A stretch of 36,123 bases of DNA from Elysia marginata (lineage: Eukaryota; Mollusca; Gastropoda; Plakobranchidae): positions 125,911 through 162,033 of the forward strand of contig BMAT01007247.1 in the NCBI GenBank assembly GCA_019649035.1, given 5' to 3'. Numbering within the stretch: position 1 is the stretch's first letter; each line of letters opens with the position of its first letter. Under the pieces are notes generated by a model, which saw only the letters and a program-made list of their open reading frames with translations, did not search any database and was not told the origin of the DNA. The translations under genes and the position numbers were made by a program. Positions 34,101 to 36,123 of this stretch are shown here, one piece after another.

Positions 34101-34437
34101 GCGTTAAAAACGCACCTATTCCAAATGTATATGTCCTAACTTTATTTTGTTCTGTGAATGTATATTGGAAATATGTCAATGTCATTGTTGTCTAATGCGC
34201 TTTGAGCTTTTTGTAAAAGCGCTATATAAATGTTCTTCATTATTATTTATTATTATTGTTTCACAATGCATTATGTCAGCAGTAACAAAACAATATATCA
34301 AACAAGAATTCAGTAAAAAAGAAAGAAAATTTAAACAAATCAAGACATCTACTCACAGGTTTCAGCAGCTCCTTGCTGAGCCCAAGATAATTGTGGAGGG
34401 CTGAAAATGTCACACGCTGCAGCCTTACCATGATAAT
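509..34437 (-). CDS. PNPLA6/7: Neuropathy target esterase / Swiss cheese homologue, middle part, ten exons, both ends outside window
   Basis: Seen: ten coding blocks on the minus strand, each with AG acceptor and GT donor, join with matching phases: 34437-34357, 32989-32707, 24992-24853, 22672-22571, 21784-21707, 11075-11001, 7360-7227, 4957-4826, 1784-1611, 672-509 (1363 nt). The joined reading carries family hallmarks in order: MVRLQRVTF and LHNYLGL (end of cNMP-like domain 1), a linker, then CKQGDQ and LAVLTGEP (domain 2), [33 protein letters not shown] and RATTV (domain 3), and [14 protein letters not shown]. Known: family members are ER membrane (lyso)phospholipases making glycerophosphocholine; the cNMP-like domains are regulatory and the patatin Ser-Asp dyad follows them. 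Here the patatin domain must lie left of base 1 and the N-terminal membrane helix right of 36123. Vertebrates have two paralogues; an invertebrate copy usually predates that split, so I do not choose between 6 and 7. No frameshift or stop is seen inside any exon. Confidence 0.93.
673..1610. other. Intron 9 of the PNPLA6/7 gene
   Basis: AT-rich intron of 938 bp. Bases about 735-850 resemble 21925-22080 (shared AAATTATCCAAA.ATCAAA, a GAAG.(A)TAAAATC block and an ATTAAGCA block), so both belong to one degenerate repeat family. Nothing else is recognised. Confidence 0.6.
735..850. repeat. Degenerate interspersed repeat, copy 1 (partner at 21925-22080)
   Basis: Aligned by eye with 21925-22080: AAATTATCCAAA, ATCAAA, then GAAGAGTAAAATC, and TTCAAATTAAGCA against TTTGAATTAAGCA. 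The partner copy continues to a GAGTTAAGTGGACTCCACTGTAA terminus; this copy has lost or diverged from that end. Confidence 0.5.
1611..1784 (-). CDS. PNPLA6/7: PNPLA6/7 exon W9: core of cNMP-like domain 3
   Basis: One base completes an Arg codon (AG/A), then 57 codons plus two bases. Acceptor CATATTTCAG, donor ATCAG/GTGGGT. Peptide: [20 protein letters not shown], then [20 protein letters not shown] and ATTVLAI. GRLRSVI, KKELV.E.GRG.LVG and RATTV.A.R are signature strings of the third domain. The open frame runs past both splice sites, but the extra residues do not match the family. Confidence 0.96.
2160..2495. repeat. Diverged foldback (inverted repeat) of about 110-bp arms
   Basis: The left arm (about 2160-2271) and the reverse complement of the right arm (about 2385-2495) share, in order, TTAGAC, a CGGC..C..CTACGG block, and A-rich sequence leading to AAAAGCTGGGCTTTCCAACG versus AAAAGACGAGCTTTCCGAAG, both followed by GTACC. 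Similarity is clear only at the inner ends. This fits an old foldback or MITE-like element; no transposase is present. Confidence 0.45.
2908..2990. repeat. AGATCT/CTAGAT palindromic microsatellite
   Basis: 2908-2929 is a perfect 22-bp palindrome of the alternating AGATCTAG type, followed at 2966-2990 by ATATAGATCTAGATTAGATC. The same words recur across the window (about 3092, 6232, 12077, 18080, 19360, 20105-20350, 20530, 21225, 26350-26530, 28275, 30066). Confidence 0.85.
4826..4957 (-). CDS. PNPLA6/7: PNPLA6/7 exon W8: linker into cNMP-like domain 3
   Basis: One base completes the Gln codon; then 43 codons plus two bases. Acceptor GTGTCTAG, donor TTTAG/GTAAGT. Peptide: [20 protein letters not shown], then [13 protein letters not shown] and EAGKALF. 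These are the conserved helix after domain 2 and the first strand of domain 3 (family pattern 'S.FVRQ.DFA.DW...EAG.AL.RQGD'). Neighbouring AG and GT are unambiguous. Confidence 0.95.
4958..7226. other. Intron 7 of the PNPLA6/7 gene
   Basis: About 2.3 kb, AT-rich, with a C10 run near 5862, a short hairpin at 6370-6415 and a CpG-containing block at about 6835-7090. The last has words such as ATCCGTGG, ATCCGCAGATC and GGATCCACAGAT that echo the block at 19540-19960, so it is probably transposon-derived. No exon is recognised. Confidence 0.55.
6370..6415. repeat. Short hairpin-forming inverted repeat
   Basis: ACAGTGATCTATTATTTATAG..., then a TTAACA-type turn, then ...CTATAATAGATCACTGT. Arms pair over about 19 bases except for a 4-base insertion (TATT/TTAT) in the left arm. 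It could be a small MITE remnant or just a local palindrome. Confidence 0.7.
7227..7360 (-). CDS. PNPLA6/7: PNPLA6/7 exon W7: end of cNMP-like domain 2
   Basis: Forty-four codons plus two bases. Acceptor ATCCTCAAG, donor CCA/GTAAGT. Peptide: [20 protein letters not shown], then [13 protein letters not shown] and ISKLDFY. The PGE...LAVLTGEP string is the phosphate-binding-cassette position of the domain and is nearly invariant in the family; the ISK..FY end matches the family's closing helix. The split Gln codon (CA/A) is completed by the next exon. Confidence 0.95.
8319..9750 (+). mobile_element. Rex1/Babar-like (CR1 group) LINE, 5'-truncated, frameshifted
   Basis: Three plus-strand frames together cover reverse transcriptase. 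8328-8852: [24 protein letters not shown], then [16 protein letters not shown] (first catalytic Asp) and TGATQGAVL. 8858-9166: LKFADDTSI (here FADD replaces YADD), [20 protein letters not shown] and YKYLGVTID. 9163-9387: [14 protein letters not shown] and LIGWGGN. A further stretch to 9543 reads [18 protein letters not shown], the usual C terminus of this group. Frame changes near 8850 and 9150 make it a pseudogene. The 3' UTR ends in TTATCTTATCTTA plus A's at about 9733-9750, the short-repeat tail typical of the group. Sequence before the fingers domain is missing (5' truncation), the normal result of incomplete target-primed reverse transcription. Clade is named from motif wording only. Confidence 0.88.
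10380..10669 (+). mobile_element. tRNA-derived SINE, family A copy 1
   Basis: The head CACCGGCTCTGTGGCCTAGCGG has an A-box-like TGGCCTAGCGG (10391-10401); a degenerate B box lies in GGTGCAGATTAGATCCCC. The body shares many blocks with the reverse complement of 28432-28737 (CGAGTCAAA, CGCTTAGTGTCTGG-like, GGCCG..TGTCAGGATAATGTGAC, TGTGGCAGC, GTTAAAATTCAAACAACC). Ends in (CAAC)n at about 10655-10669. SINEs have no protein and borrow LINE enzymes. Truncation is not evident. Confidence 0.82.
11001..11075 (-). CDS. PNPLA6/7: PNPLA6/7 exon W6: cNMP-like domain 2, middle strands
   Basis: Twenty-five codons, phase 0 both ends. A poly-T tract and ATGCCAG acceptor precede it; donor is GAG/GTAAGG. Peptide starts [16 protein letters not shown], matching the family's 'D.SL.FVL.G.L.V.Q' strands after QGDQ. 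It lies about 10.6 kb downstream of exon W5 across a repeat-filled intron that also holds the assembly gap, so the join depends on homology and phase, both of which fit. Confidence 0.9.
12234..12379. repeat. Tandem duplication, two 73-bp units
   Basis: ATTGTCGTACCATGTCGTAC starts at 12234 and again at 12307; the 73-bp units appear identical except for one base (CCACTGCTCTATCT versus CCACTTCTCTATCT). Such high identity suggests a recent duplication or an assembly artefact. Confidence 0.9.
12398..12640 (+). repeat. About 240-bp repeat, copy 1 (partner at 30636-30880)
   Basis: Shared blocks in the same order and orientation in both copies: AACAATAAAA, AGGCACC, CAGATAG.TGGCTTCTGCAT, TCTACCA.CAGA, GCGAGCATA, GGCGGAGTCACTCCT, CTATGCACTGACCACAAGCA, GAACATGAAGCA-like. 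Here it precedes the four-domain LINE by about 140 bp and could be its 5' untranslated region or an independent short element. Confidence 0.75.
12779..14062 (+). pseudogene. LINE ORF part 1: 2A-like motif, PHD finger, AP endonuclease (gap inside)
   Basis: The frame is open upstream through the C-run near 12716-12730, and the first codon usually quoted (12779) is TTG, so no start is assigned. [17 protein letters not shown] is followed directly by a C4HC3-like finger: CSVCG, then [12 protein letters not shown], then WSCPPC. A Pro/Thr-rich spacer leads to LAQWNCPGL and VVFIQETNL, the first endonuclease strands with the catalytic Glu. After the gap [11 protein letters not shown] is the usual C-terminal SDH motif of the endonuclease in the same frame. 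The frame ends at TAG 14060-14062, where a +1 frame carries on into reverse transcriptase. Confidence 0.88.
13497..13770. other. Assembly gap of 274 N
   Basis: An unbroken run of N inside the endonuclease coding sequence. Protein frames read through it by length are artefacts, although the same frame resumes correctly after it ([14 protein letters not shown]). Confidence 0.99.
14030..14930 (+). pseudogene. LINE ORF part 2: reverse transcriptase, frameshifted
   Basis: First frame (to 14529): [51 protein letters not shown], then [14 protein letters not shown] with the first catalytic Asp. Next frame (about 14530-14911): [19 protein letters not shown] and LFADDLALL (the FADD catalytic pair), then [11 protein letters not shown] third change follows in the G5 run at 14926-14930, after which [12 protein letters not shown] would be expected. 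The joint to part 1 at about 14030 lacks the RT N-terminal region seen in complete elements, so an internal deletion is likely. Confidence 0.88.
15190..16411 (+). pseudogene. LINE ORF part 3: RNase H and C-terminal zinc motif
   Basis: One frame from about 15190 to 16411, broken by TGA at 15284-15286 (YERCH*LPGDD; possibly a decayed CGA codon, inference). RNase H retains all catalytic positions: IYTDGSA (Asp), FRAEAMAL (Glu), LILTDSQA (Asp), and [14 protein letters not shown] (His, Asp). The end holds [18 protein letters not shown], a Cys-x2-Cys..His..Cys motif usual at the C terminus of LINE proteins. From 15287 the frame is open for over 370 codons, longer than the other parts, so decay is uneven. 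Confidence 0.9.
16511..17108. repeat. Tandem duplication, two units of about 297-301 bp
   Basis: CTGACTTGAATCTTTGTAAA starts at 16511 and 16808. The two units match almost throughout (both contain ATACAGTCGACT, AAGTCGATCTTTTTCCTTGG, GCACTAGCACATA, CCTTAGCTCCAGTCC, CCATCGCCGT.TAAAGATCC), with a few substitutions and 1-base A-run changes. Each unit carries an ACAGTCGACT.CACTTAAGT word like a Tigger/pogo-type MITE end, also seen near 18765-18826 and 22055-22080. A single MITE fragment probably duplicated in tandem. Confidence 0.85.
17110..18760. other. AT-rich intron sequence, nothing recognised
   Basis: Within intron 5. I see a CTCGAG-containing duplicated word at about 17633 and 17653, and CTAGTCTACTACTAGCTAG at about 18068-18086. 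The open frame at 17812-18033 has no recognisable domain or splice context. Confidence 0.5.
18765..18826. repeat. MITE end-like fragment (CTTAAGT / GACTGTA words)
   Basis: CACTTAAGTCAATCTTAGTAG is followed after about 20 bases by TTCGACTTAAGCAGTGTTGACTGTA. In reverse this reads TACAGTCAACACTGCTTAAGTCGAA, close to the word in the 16511-17108 duplication. Likely the two ends of a very short or deleted MITE. Confidence 0.5.
18825..19205 (+). repeat. Polypurine block with two (GA)n microsatellites
   Basis: About 380 bp in which the plus strand is almost all A and G. (AG)n runs lie at about 18868-18906 and 19065-19101. Long open frames on both strands here are low-complexity artefacts (poly-Arg/Glu or poly-Leu/Ser). 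Such homopurine-homopyrimidine mirror tracts can form triplex DNA, which is known behaviour of the sequence class and not shown here. Confidence 0.92.
19540..19960. repeat. CpG-containing repeat with 46-bp tandem duplication
   Basis: GGATTTTTAACCAGGGTTCT starts at 19618 and 19664; the two 46-bp units differ at a few bases (CACTGCGACT versus CACCACGACT). Surrounding words such as ACCGCGAATC, ACCGCGGAGCGGATT and GCGGATCCACGG are richer in CpG than the neighbourhood, and resemble the block at 6835-7090. Probably a MITE of the TTATCC-ended type, but ends were not found. Confidence 0.5.
20100..20560. repeat. Cluster of TCTAGA/AGATCT words
   Basis: At least a dozen partly overlapping CTAGATCTAG, TCTAGATCTAGA and AGACTAGATCT words lie in 460 bp (for example at 20106, 20123, 20172, 20257, 20326 and 20534), set in AT-rich sequence. 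No gene or RNA is recognised. Confidence 0.8.
21707..21784 (-). CDS. PNPLA6/7: PNPLA6/7 exon W5: start of cNMP-like domain 2
   Basis: Twenty-six codons, phase 0 both ends. Acceptor TTCTACTAG, donor CAG/GTGAGT. Peptide begins DPSLLKDRL and ends [11 protein letters not shown]: the first strands of a cyclic-nucleotide-binding-like beta roll, with the QGDQ turn that family members share. The codon for the final Gln abuts the donor; the next exon continues with [10 protein letters not shown]. Confidence 0.93.
21785..22570. other. Intron 4 of the PNPLA6/7 gene
   Basis: 786 bp. Includes the second copy of the degenerate repeat (21925-22080), which ends in GAGTTAAGTGGACTCCACTG. A G7 run lies near 21933. 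No other feature is recognised. Confidence 0.6.
21925..22080. repeat. Degenerate interspersed repeat, copy 2 (partner at 735-850)
   Basis: Shares AAATTATCCAAA, ATCAAA, GAAGAATAAAATC and GAATTAAGCA with 735-850. Its right end GAGTTAAGTGGACTCCACTG, reversed, is CAGTGGAGTCCACTTAACTC, which has the form of a Tc1/mariner-like (Tigger/pogo) terminal repeat. Confidence 0.55.
22571..22672 (-). CDS. PNPLA6/7: PNPLA6/7 exon W4: helix before cNMP-like domain 2
   Basis: Thirty-four codons, phase 0 both ends. Acceptor CTCAACAG; two in-frame-shifted AGs a few bases on (CCCAG, CAG) are less good because they break the phase. Donor AAG/GTCAGA is weak against the usual GTRAGT. Peptide [20 protein letters not shown] then [13 protein letters not shown] matches the family segment that leads into the DPSLL start of domain 2. 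The weak donor makes this exon a candidate for alternative splicing; skipping it would keep the frame. Confidence 0.88.
22673..24852. other. Intron 3 of the PNPLA6/7 gene
   Basis: About 2.2 kb, of which 690 bp is the MITE at 23990-24679. The remainder is AT-rich. If the MITE and one target copy are removed, TTTTCTCTTTGTTGTATGTAGAG becomes continuous, so the empty site can be read directly. Confidence 0.65.
23990..24679. mobile_element. 690-bp MITE with TIRs and 6-bp target-site duplication
   Basis: The left end is CAGGGTTGCCAACAAAG; the right end reversed is CAGGGTTGCCACCAAGC, an inverted pair of about 16 bp with two or three mismatches. GTTGTA flanks both sides (23984-23989 and 24680-24685). 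Inside each end lies a GAGGGCTTTTTGAGGGCT array (24012 onward and 24643-24664), in the same direction at both ends and so not part of the inverted repeat. No open frame of note is present, so it is non-autonomous. CAGGG termini occur in hAT elements, but those make 8-bp duplications; I do not assign a superfamily. Confidence 0.85.
24853..24992 (-). CDS. PNPLA6/7: PNPLA6/7 exon W3: linker with conserved SM.G...SDFD motif
   Basis: Two bases complete the Ala codon begun in the previous exon; then 46 codons. Acceptor TTGATCAG, donor GAT/GTAAGT. Peptide starts [18 protein letters not shown] and continues RARVSI, then [11 protein letters not shown]. The order SM.G, SDFD, R.R.S matches a short conserved block in the linker of vertebrate family members. 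The basic RARRW string next to Ser and Thr could be a phosphorylation site, which is inference only. Confidence 0.88.
26645..26914. repeat. Direct duplication of a 98-bp block, about 172 bp apart
   Basis: AATATTTTTAATGCAGCCAC begins at 26645 and 26817; both copies go on through CCGAAGCCCCTTGAATGCAG to a GACGGAAAATA T-run at about 26742 and 26914, and similarity fades into AAAGTTA.GAT. A shorter duplication, CTAGAAAATATGGAATCTAAC at about 26448 and 26516, lies just upstream. Confidence 0.85.
27642..27702. repeat. Two small related hairpins
   Basis: GGACGCTGTCAACGTCC (27642-27658) and TTGGATGCTGCCAGCTTCCAA (27682-27702) each have a 5-base stem and share the word order GGA.GCTG.CA.C.TCC. They may be the two halves of an old inverted or duplicated element. 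Confidence 0.45.
28315..28960. repeat. AG-rich direct repeats on both sides of an inserted SINE
   Basis: GAAACTCATGGT, CCAAAAGA.AAGGTGGGAGA occur at 28315-28352 and 28855-28892; ACAGACAGACATGTA.AAACAAA at about 28360-28382 and 28809-28831. This is a tandem purine-rich repeat whose units are separated by the SINE at 28432-28737 and interrupted by (AG)n runs. Confidence 0.75.
28432..28737 (-). mobile_element. tRNA-derived SINE, family A copy 2, inverted relative to copy 1
   Basis: On the minus strand it starts CACCAGCTCTATGCCCTAGC, then CTCGCTCAGAGACTGGGAGG and a good B box GGTTTGATCCCC (plus 28674-28684), then CGAGTCAAACCAAGGATG. It ends GTTAAAATTCAAGCAACC with a (TAACC)-type tail at 28432-28445. 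The B box here is better preserved than in the copy at 10380-10669, which otherwise matches block for block. Both flanks are AG-rich, so a target duplication cannot be told from the microsatellite. Confidence 0.85.
29067..29330 (+). mobile_element. tRNA-derived SINE, family B
   Basis: Head GGGGCAGCGTCGCAGAGTGG with A-box-like AGTGGTTAGTGC (29082-29093), then GGTTGCGGATTCGATTCCCG with B box GGATTCGATTCC (29119-29130) in the right spacing for an RNA polymerase III internal promoter. The body has CAGTCCACCCACCTGTAAAA and GGGTACCCAGCTACAGGCCT, wording common in metazoan tRNA-SINEs, and then A/T-rich tail sequence from about 29320. It is not a functional tRNA: the acceptor stem is not closed and the body continues for 200 bp. 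Confidence 0.82.
29512..31537. mobile_element. Possible 2.0-kb relative of the 690-bp MITE, with later insertions
   Basis: The left end TAGGGTTGCCACTG is followed by AGAGGGCTTTTTGAGGGCTA at 29552-29571; the right side has GAGGGCTATTT near 31450 and ends GGAGGCAACCCTG at 31525-31537. Both ends match the element at 23990-24679 in wording and orientation. No target duplication was found, so these may be two separate broken copies. Between them lie a copy of the 240-bp repeat (30636-30880) and unassigned AT-rich sequence. Confidence 0.45.
30636..30880 (+). repeat. About 240-bp repeat, copy 2 (partner at 12398-12640)
   Basis: Blocks shared with copy 1 include AGGCACC, ACAGATAGGTGGCTTCTGCAT, GCGAGCATA, GGCGGAGTCACTCCT and CTATGCACTGACCACAAGCA. 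No LINE coding sequence follows here, unlike copy 1. Divergence is moderate and spread evenly. Confidence 0.75.
32707..32989 (-). CDS. PNPLA6/7: PNPLA6/7 exon W2: variable linker between cNMP-like domains 1 and 2
   Basis: Ninety-four codons plus one base. Acceptor TTTTGAG, then GAG GGT GGT; an acceptor three bases further on (GAGGAG) is equally possible and would drop one Glu. Donor is AATG/GTCAGT. The peptide is hydrophilic and rich in S, T, Q, G and E (for example [27 protein letters not shown]), as expected for the poorly conserved, probably disordered linker. It has little identity to known proteins, so the call rests on position, clean splice phases and an open frame between two certain exons. 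Confidence 0.82.
33070..33371. repeat. Near-perfect 132-bp inverted repeat with 38-bp spacer
   Basis: Left arm 33070-33201 and right arm 33240-33371 are reverse complements with two mismatches seen by eye (CCCACTGTCTACT versus CCCACTCTCTACT; TGATTACAT versus TGATAACAT). The outer ends are TTATTAGAAATGACAAG; the inner ends ATCGATGGCAGGCACATCAA. The right arm abuts the first recognisable LINE codons at about 33380. It would form a long hairpin in DNA or in RNA from either strand. Confidence 0.95.
33372..34259 (+). mobile_element. CR1/L2-like LINE, 3' end only, 5'-truncated
   Basis: Plus strand, C-terminal reverse transcriptase: [17 protein letters not shown], then [55 protein letters not shown], then after a stop at 33882-33884 in the same frame [39 protein letters not shown] and [10 protein letters not shown]. 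Catalytic motifs are missing because the copy starts downstream of them. The 3' UTR has GCGCTTTGAGC...AAAGCGCTATATAAATG and ends in (ATT)n at 34238-34259, as in many CR1/L2-type elements. Only one stop breaks the frame, so this is younger than the other LINE copies. Confidence 0.88.
34357..34437 (-). CDS. PNPLA6/7: PNPLA6/7 exon W1: end of cNMP-like domain 1
   Basis: Twenty-seven codons, phase 0 at both ends. Acceptor CTCCAG follows a T-rich tract on the minus strand; donor is GTGAGT. The peptide holds MVRLQRVTF and ALHNYLGL, the helix that closes the first cyclic-nucleotide-binding-like domain and one of the most conserved strings of the family, then SKELLKP, which opens the linker. The preceding exon, which should hold the body of domain 1, is not in the window. 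Confidence 0.93.
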
Positions 34438-36123
34438 CTGGAGAAAAAAACAAGCCAACAAGAGGGGATGTTATAAAGTGAAGCAGTCATTAGAATCTTA
34501 TGGTTCTATATTTCACTTAAAGGAGTTTAAATGGTTTTTCTTTATGCAAAACTTAAAGACTCTGATGGTGCACTCTCATTTTAAAACAGCAAATAAAAAC
34601 CTATAAAATAAACCTTCATTTAACATGTGATCATGTTCTTGGACAGATTTAGTCACATAAAAGAGGAGGTCTTGGTAACAAAAAAATTTTAGAAAGTTTG
34701 TGAGCAAATAGGATAGGAGGCCACAATAACTTTCAACTCGATTGCCCCCAGCAATTAATAAAGGAGAATAAATTACCTTCTTTATTTATCATCATCTTCA
34801 TCATCAATGCCCTTCACCCTTGGCAGGGTATAGGCCACAAACAAATAAATGCCACCCACTCCTGTCTTGGGCAAGCCTTCCAAGCTGAGCCCATCCTTTT
34901 CCCATCATTGCCATTTCCGTCTCTACACATCTCTTCCATGTCTCTCTGGGCCTACCCCTGCCTCTATTCCCTTGTATATTTCACTGAAGTGTCTGTCTTG
35001 TGATGTTGTTATATGGTTTCCTCAGTTTGTGTCCAATCCAACACCACCTTCTCATTCTGATTTCCTCCTCTACTGGTTTCTACCCTGTTTGCATCCAAAC
35101 CTTCTCATTCCTTACCCTATCATCCCATTTTATTCTCAGAATACCCCTCATACATTTATTAACAAAGGTTTGCACTTTCTTTATTGCTCCAGGTGTGGCT
35201 GTCCAAGTTTTGCAACCATGCAGCAAAACTGATTTGATGTTAAAATTGTAAAGTCTGATCTTGACCTTTTGAGATATGTATCCAGCTTTCCAGATCCTTT
35301 GTAGTTGTGTGTATGTTGATCTTGCCTTCCCAATTCTTGCCTTAATGTCCACGTCTGTTCCACCCTTCAGGTCGGTTATACATCCTAAATATGTAAAGGA
35401 GACTACTTCTTCTAATGCTTCTGTTCCTAATATGATTGCTTCCTCGGTTTCTACTCCTGACATAAGTACCTTAGCCTTTCCAATGTGGAGGACTTTTTGA
35501 TATAATATTTAGGTCCTCAGTCTTACTTTGCATCTGCCCTTTAGTATGTGAAAGCAAAAGCAGGTCATCAGCAAAACCTAAATCATCCAACTGCTGCCAT
35601 AAGTTCCACTGAAAACCATTAATTTGTTTACCCCTTGTAGACTCCTTCATAATCCAATCAATAGCCAAAATAAAGAGAAATGGTGACAGAAGGCACCTTT
35701 GGCGTACCCCAGTCTGAATCTGAAAACTATCTGATAGATGATCCTGGTCAATTATCCTGTAGTAGGAACTGTCCTGTGTAGATTTAACAATATTGACTAG
35801 TTTTTGTGGTATACCATAGTGTCTCATAAGTTGCCACAAGCAGACCTGCCAACCTCTTTTGATTATGGATAGTGAGAATCAGTGGGTTTCATAGTGAAAT
35901 TGGGTGTGTTCATAGTGAGATCACGATCGGTGCGAAAAAAAAATAACGTAACTGCCTATAACCCTTTTTAGAGCATTTTTCACAAACTTAAATTAAAATA
36001 CGTAATTTGTTGTTGTACCCATTTGCAATAGTGAAAGTTTAAAAACTTTATGTTACTTGCATCCACGTGTGTCAGCAAGGACAAGATCTATCACTAGATG
36101 GCATATTTACTCTGAACATTCTA
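34438..36123. other. Upstream intron at right edge
   Basis: Between exon W1 and the window end. Contains a minus-strand RTE-like LINE (34775-35845) and a CAGACCTGCCAAC motif at 35843. The next upstream exon of the esterase, which should hold the body of cNMP-like domain 1, is not here. Confidence 0.6.
34775..35845 (-). mobile_element. RTE-like LINE, 5'-truncated, frameshifted
   Basis: Minus-strand frames: 35839-35471 has YGIPQKLVNIVKS, IQTGVRQRCLLSPFLFILAI (RT motif with Gly-Val-Arg-Gln) and LDDLGFADDLLLL (FADD catalytic pair); 35463-35080 has EVVSFTYLGCITD, GGTDVDIKARIGKAR, SVLLHGCKTW and VNKCMRGILRIKW; past a stop near 35078 the same wording continues with [13 protein letters not shown] and RGRGRPRETWKR to about 34805. 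It ends with a GATGATGAAGATGATGATAA tail near 34785-34805, as in RTE elements. The first Asp motif of RT is absent (truncation). A frameshift at about 35470 makes it a pseudogene. RTE assignment is from wording and tail only. Confidence 0.85.

Larger units (their letters stand above)
32990..34356. other. Intron 1 (first in window) of the PNPLA6/7 gene
   Basis: 1367 bp, nearly all occupied by a 132-bp-arm inverted repeat (33070-33371) and a CR1/L2-like LINE 3' fragment (33372-34259). The intron is transcribed on the minus strand, so the LINE lies antisense to the host gene. Confidence 0.7.

Noticed and set aside
34849-35251. Plus-strand 127- and 83-residue frames
   Set aside because: Antisense to the RTE-like LINE on the minus strand.

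Overview
The window looks like an intron-rich, AT-rich animal nuclear genome. The cues are GT-AG exons spread over tens of kilobases, four non-LTR retrotransposon remnants, tRNA-derived SINEs, MITE-like repeats and an assembly gap (274 N). Frequent AGATCT/TCTAGA palindromic microsatellites and the LINE types suggest a mollusc, perhaps a gastropod; that placement is inference from general familiarity.

The only host gene I can support runs along the minus strand through almost the whole window. Ten consecutive coding exons (34437 to 509) join without a phase conflict into 1363 nt, about 454 codons. They encode the middle of a neuropathy target esterase / Swiss cheese family protein (PNPLA6/7): the end of the first cyclic-nucleotide-binding-like domain, a variable linker, and most of the second and third such domains. 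The N-terminal membrane segment lies beyond the right edge and the catalytic patatin domain beyond the left edge. Known family members are ER-associated (lyso)phospholipases that deacylate phosphatidylcholine or lysophosphatidylcholine.

The other sequence is intronic and full of repeats. From left to right: a GC-rich palindrome (109-128); a diverged foldback (2160-2495); a Rex1/Babar-like LINE remnant (8319-9750, +); a tRNA-derived SINE (10380-10669, +); a 73-bp tandem duplication (12234-12379); a large decayed LINE with PHD finger, endonuclease, reverse transcriptase and RNase H (about 12.4-16.4 kb, +), carrying a degenerate 2A-like peptide motif near its N terminus; a 297-bp tandem duplication (16511-17108); a polypurine/(GA)n block (18825-19205); AGATCT-rich sequence (20.1-20.6 kb); a complete 690-bp MITE with inverted termini and a 6-bp target duplication (23990-24679); a duplicated block (26645-26914); two more SINEs (28432-28737, - ; 29067-29330, +); a possible larger relative of the MITE (29512-31537); a near-perfect 132-bp inverted repeat directly upstream of a CR1/L2-like LINE 3' end (33070-33371 and 33372-34259); and an RTE-like LINE remnant on the minus strand (34775-35845).

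No bacterial-type system, CRISPR array, operon or intact second host gene is visible. The best candidates for something undescribed are the GAGGGCT-bearing MITE family, the foldback beside the LINE, the degenerate 2A-like motif in a four-domain LINE, and an inverted SINE pair that brackets three exons of the esterase gene.
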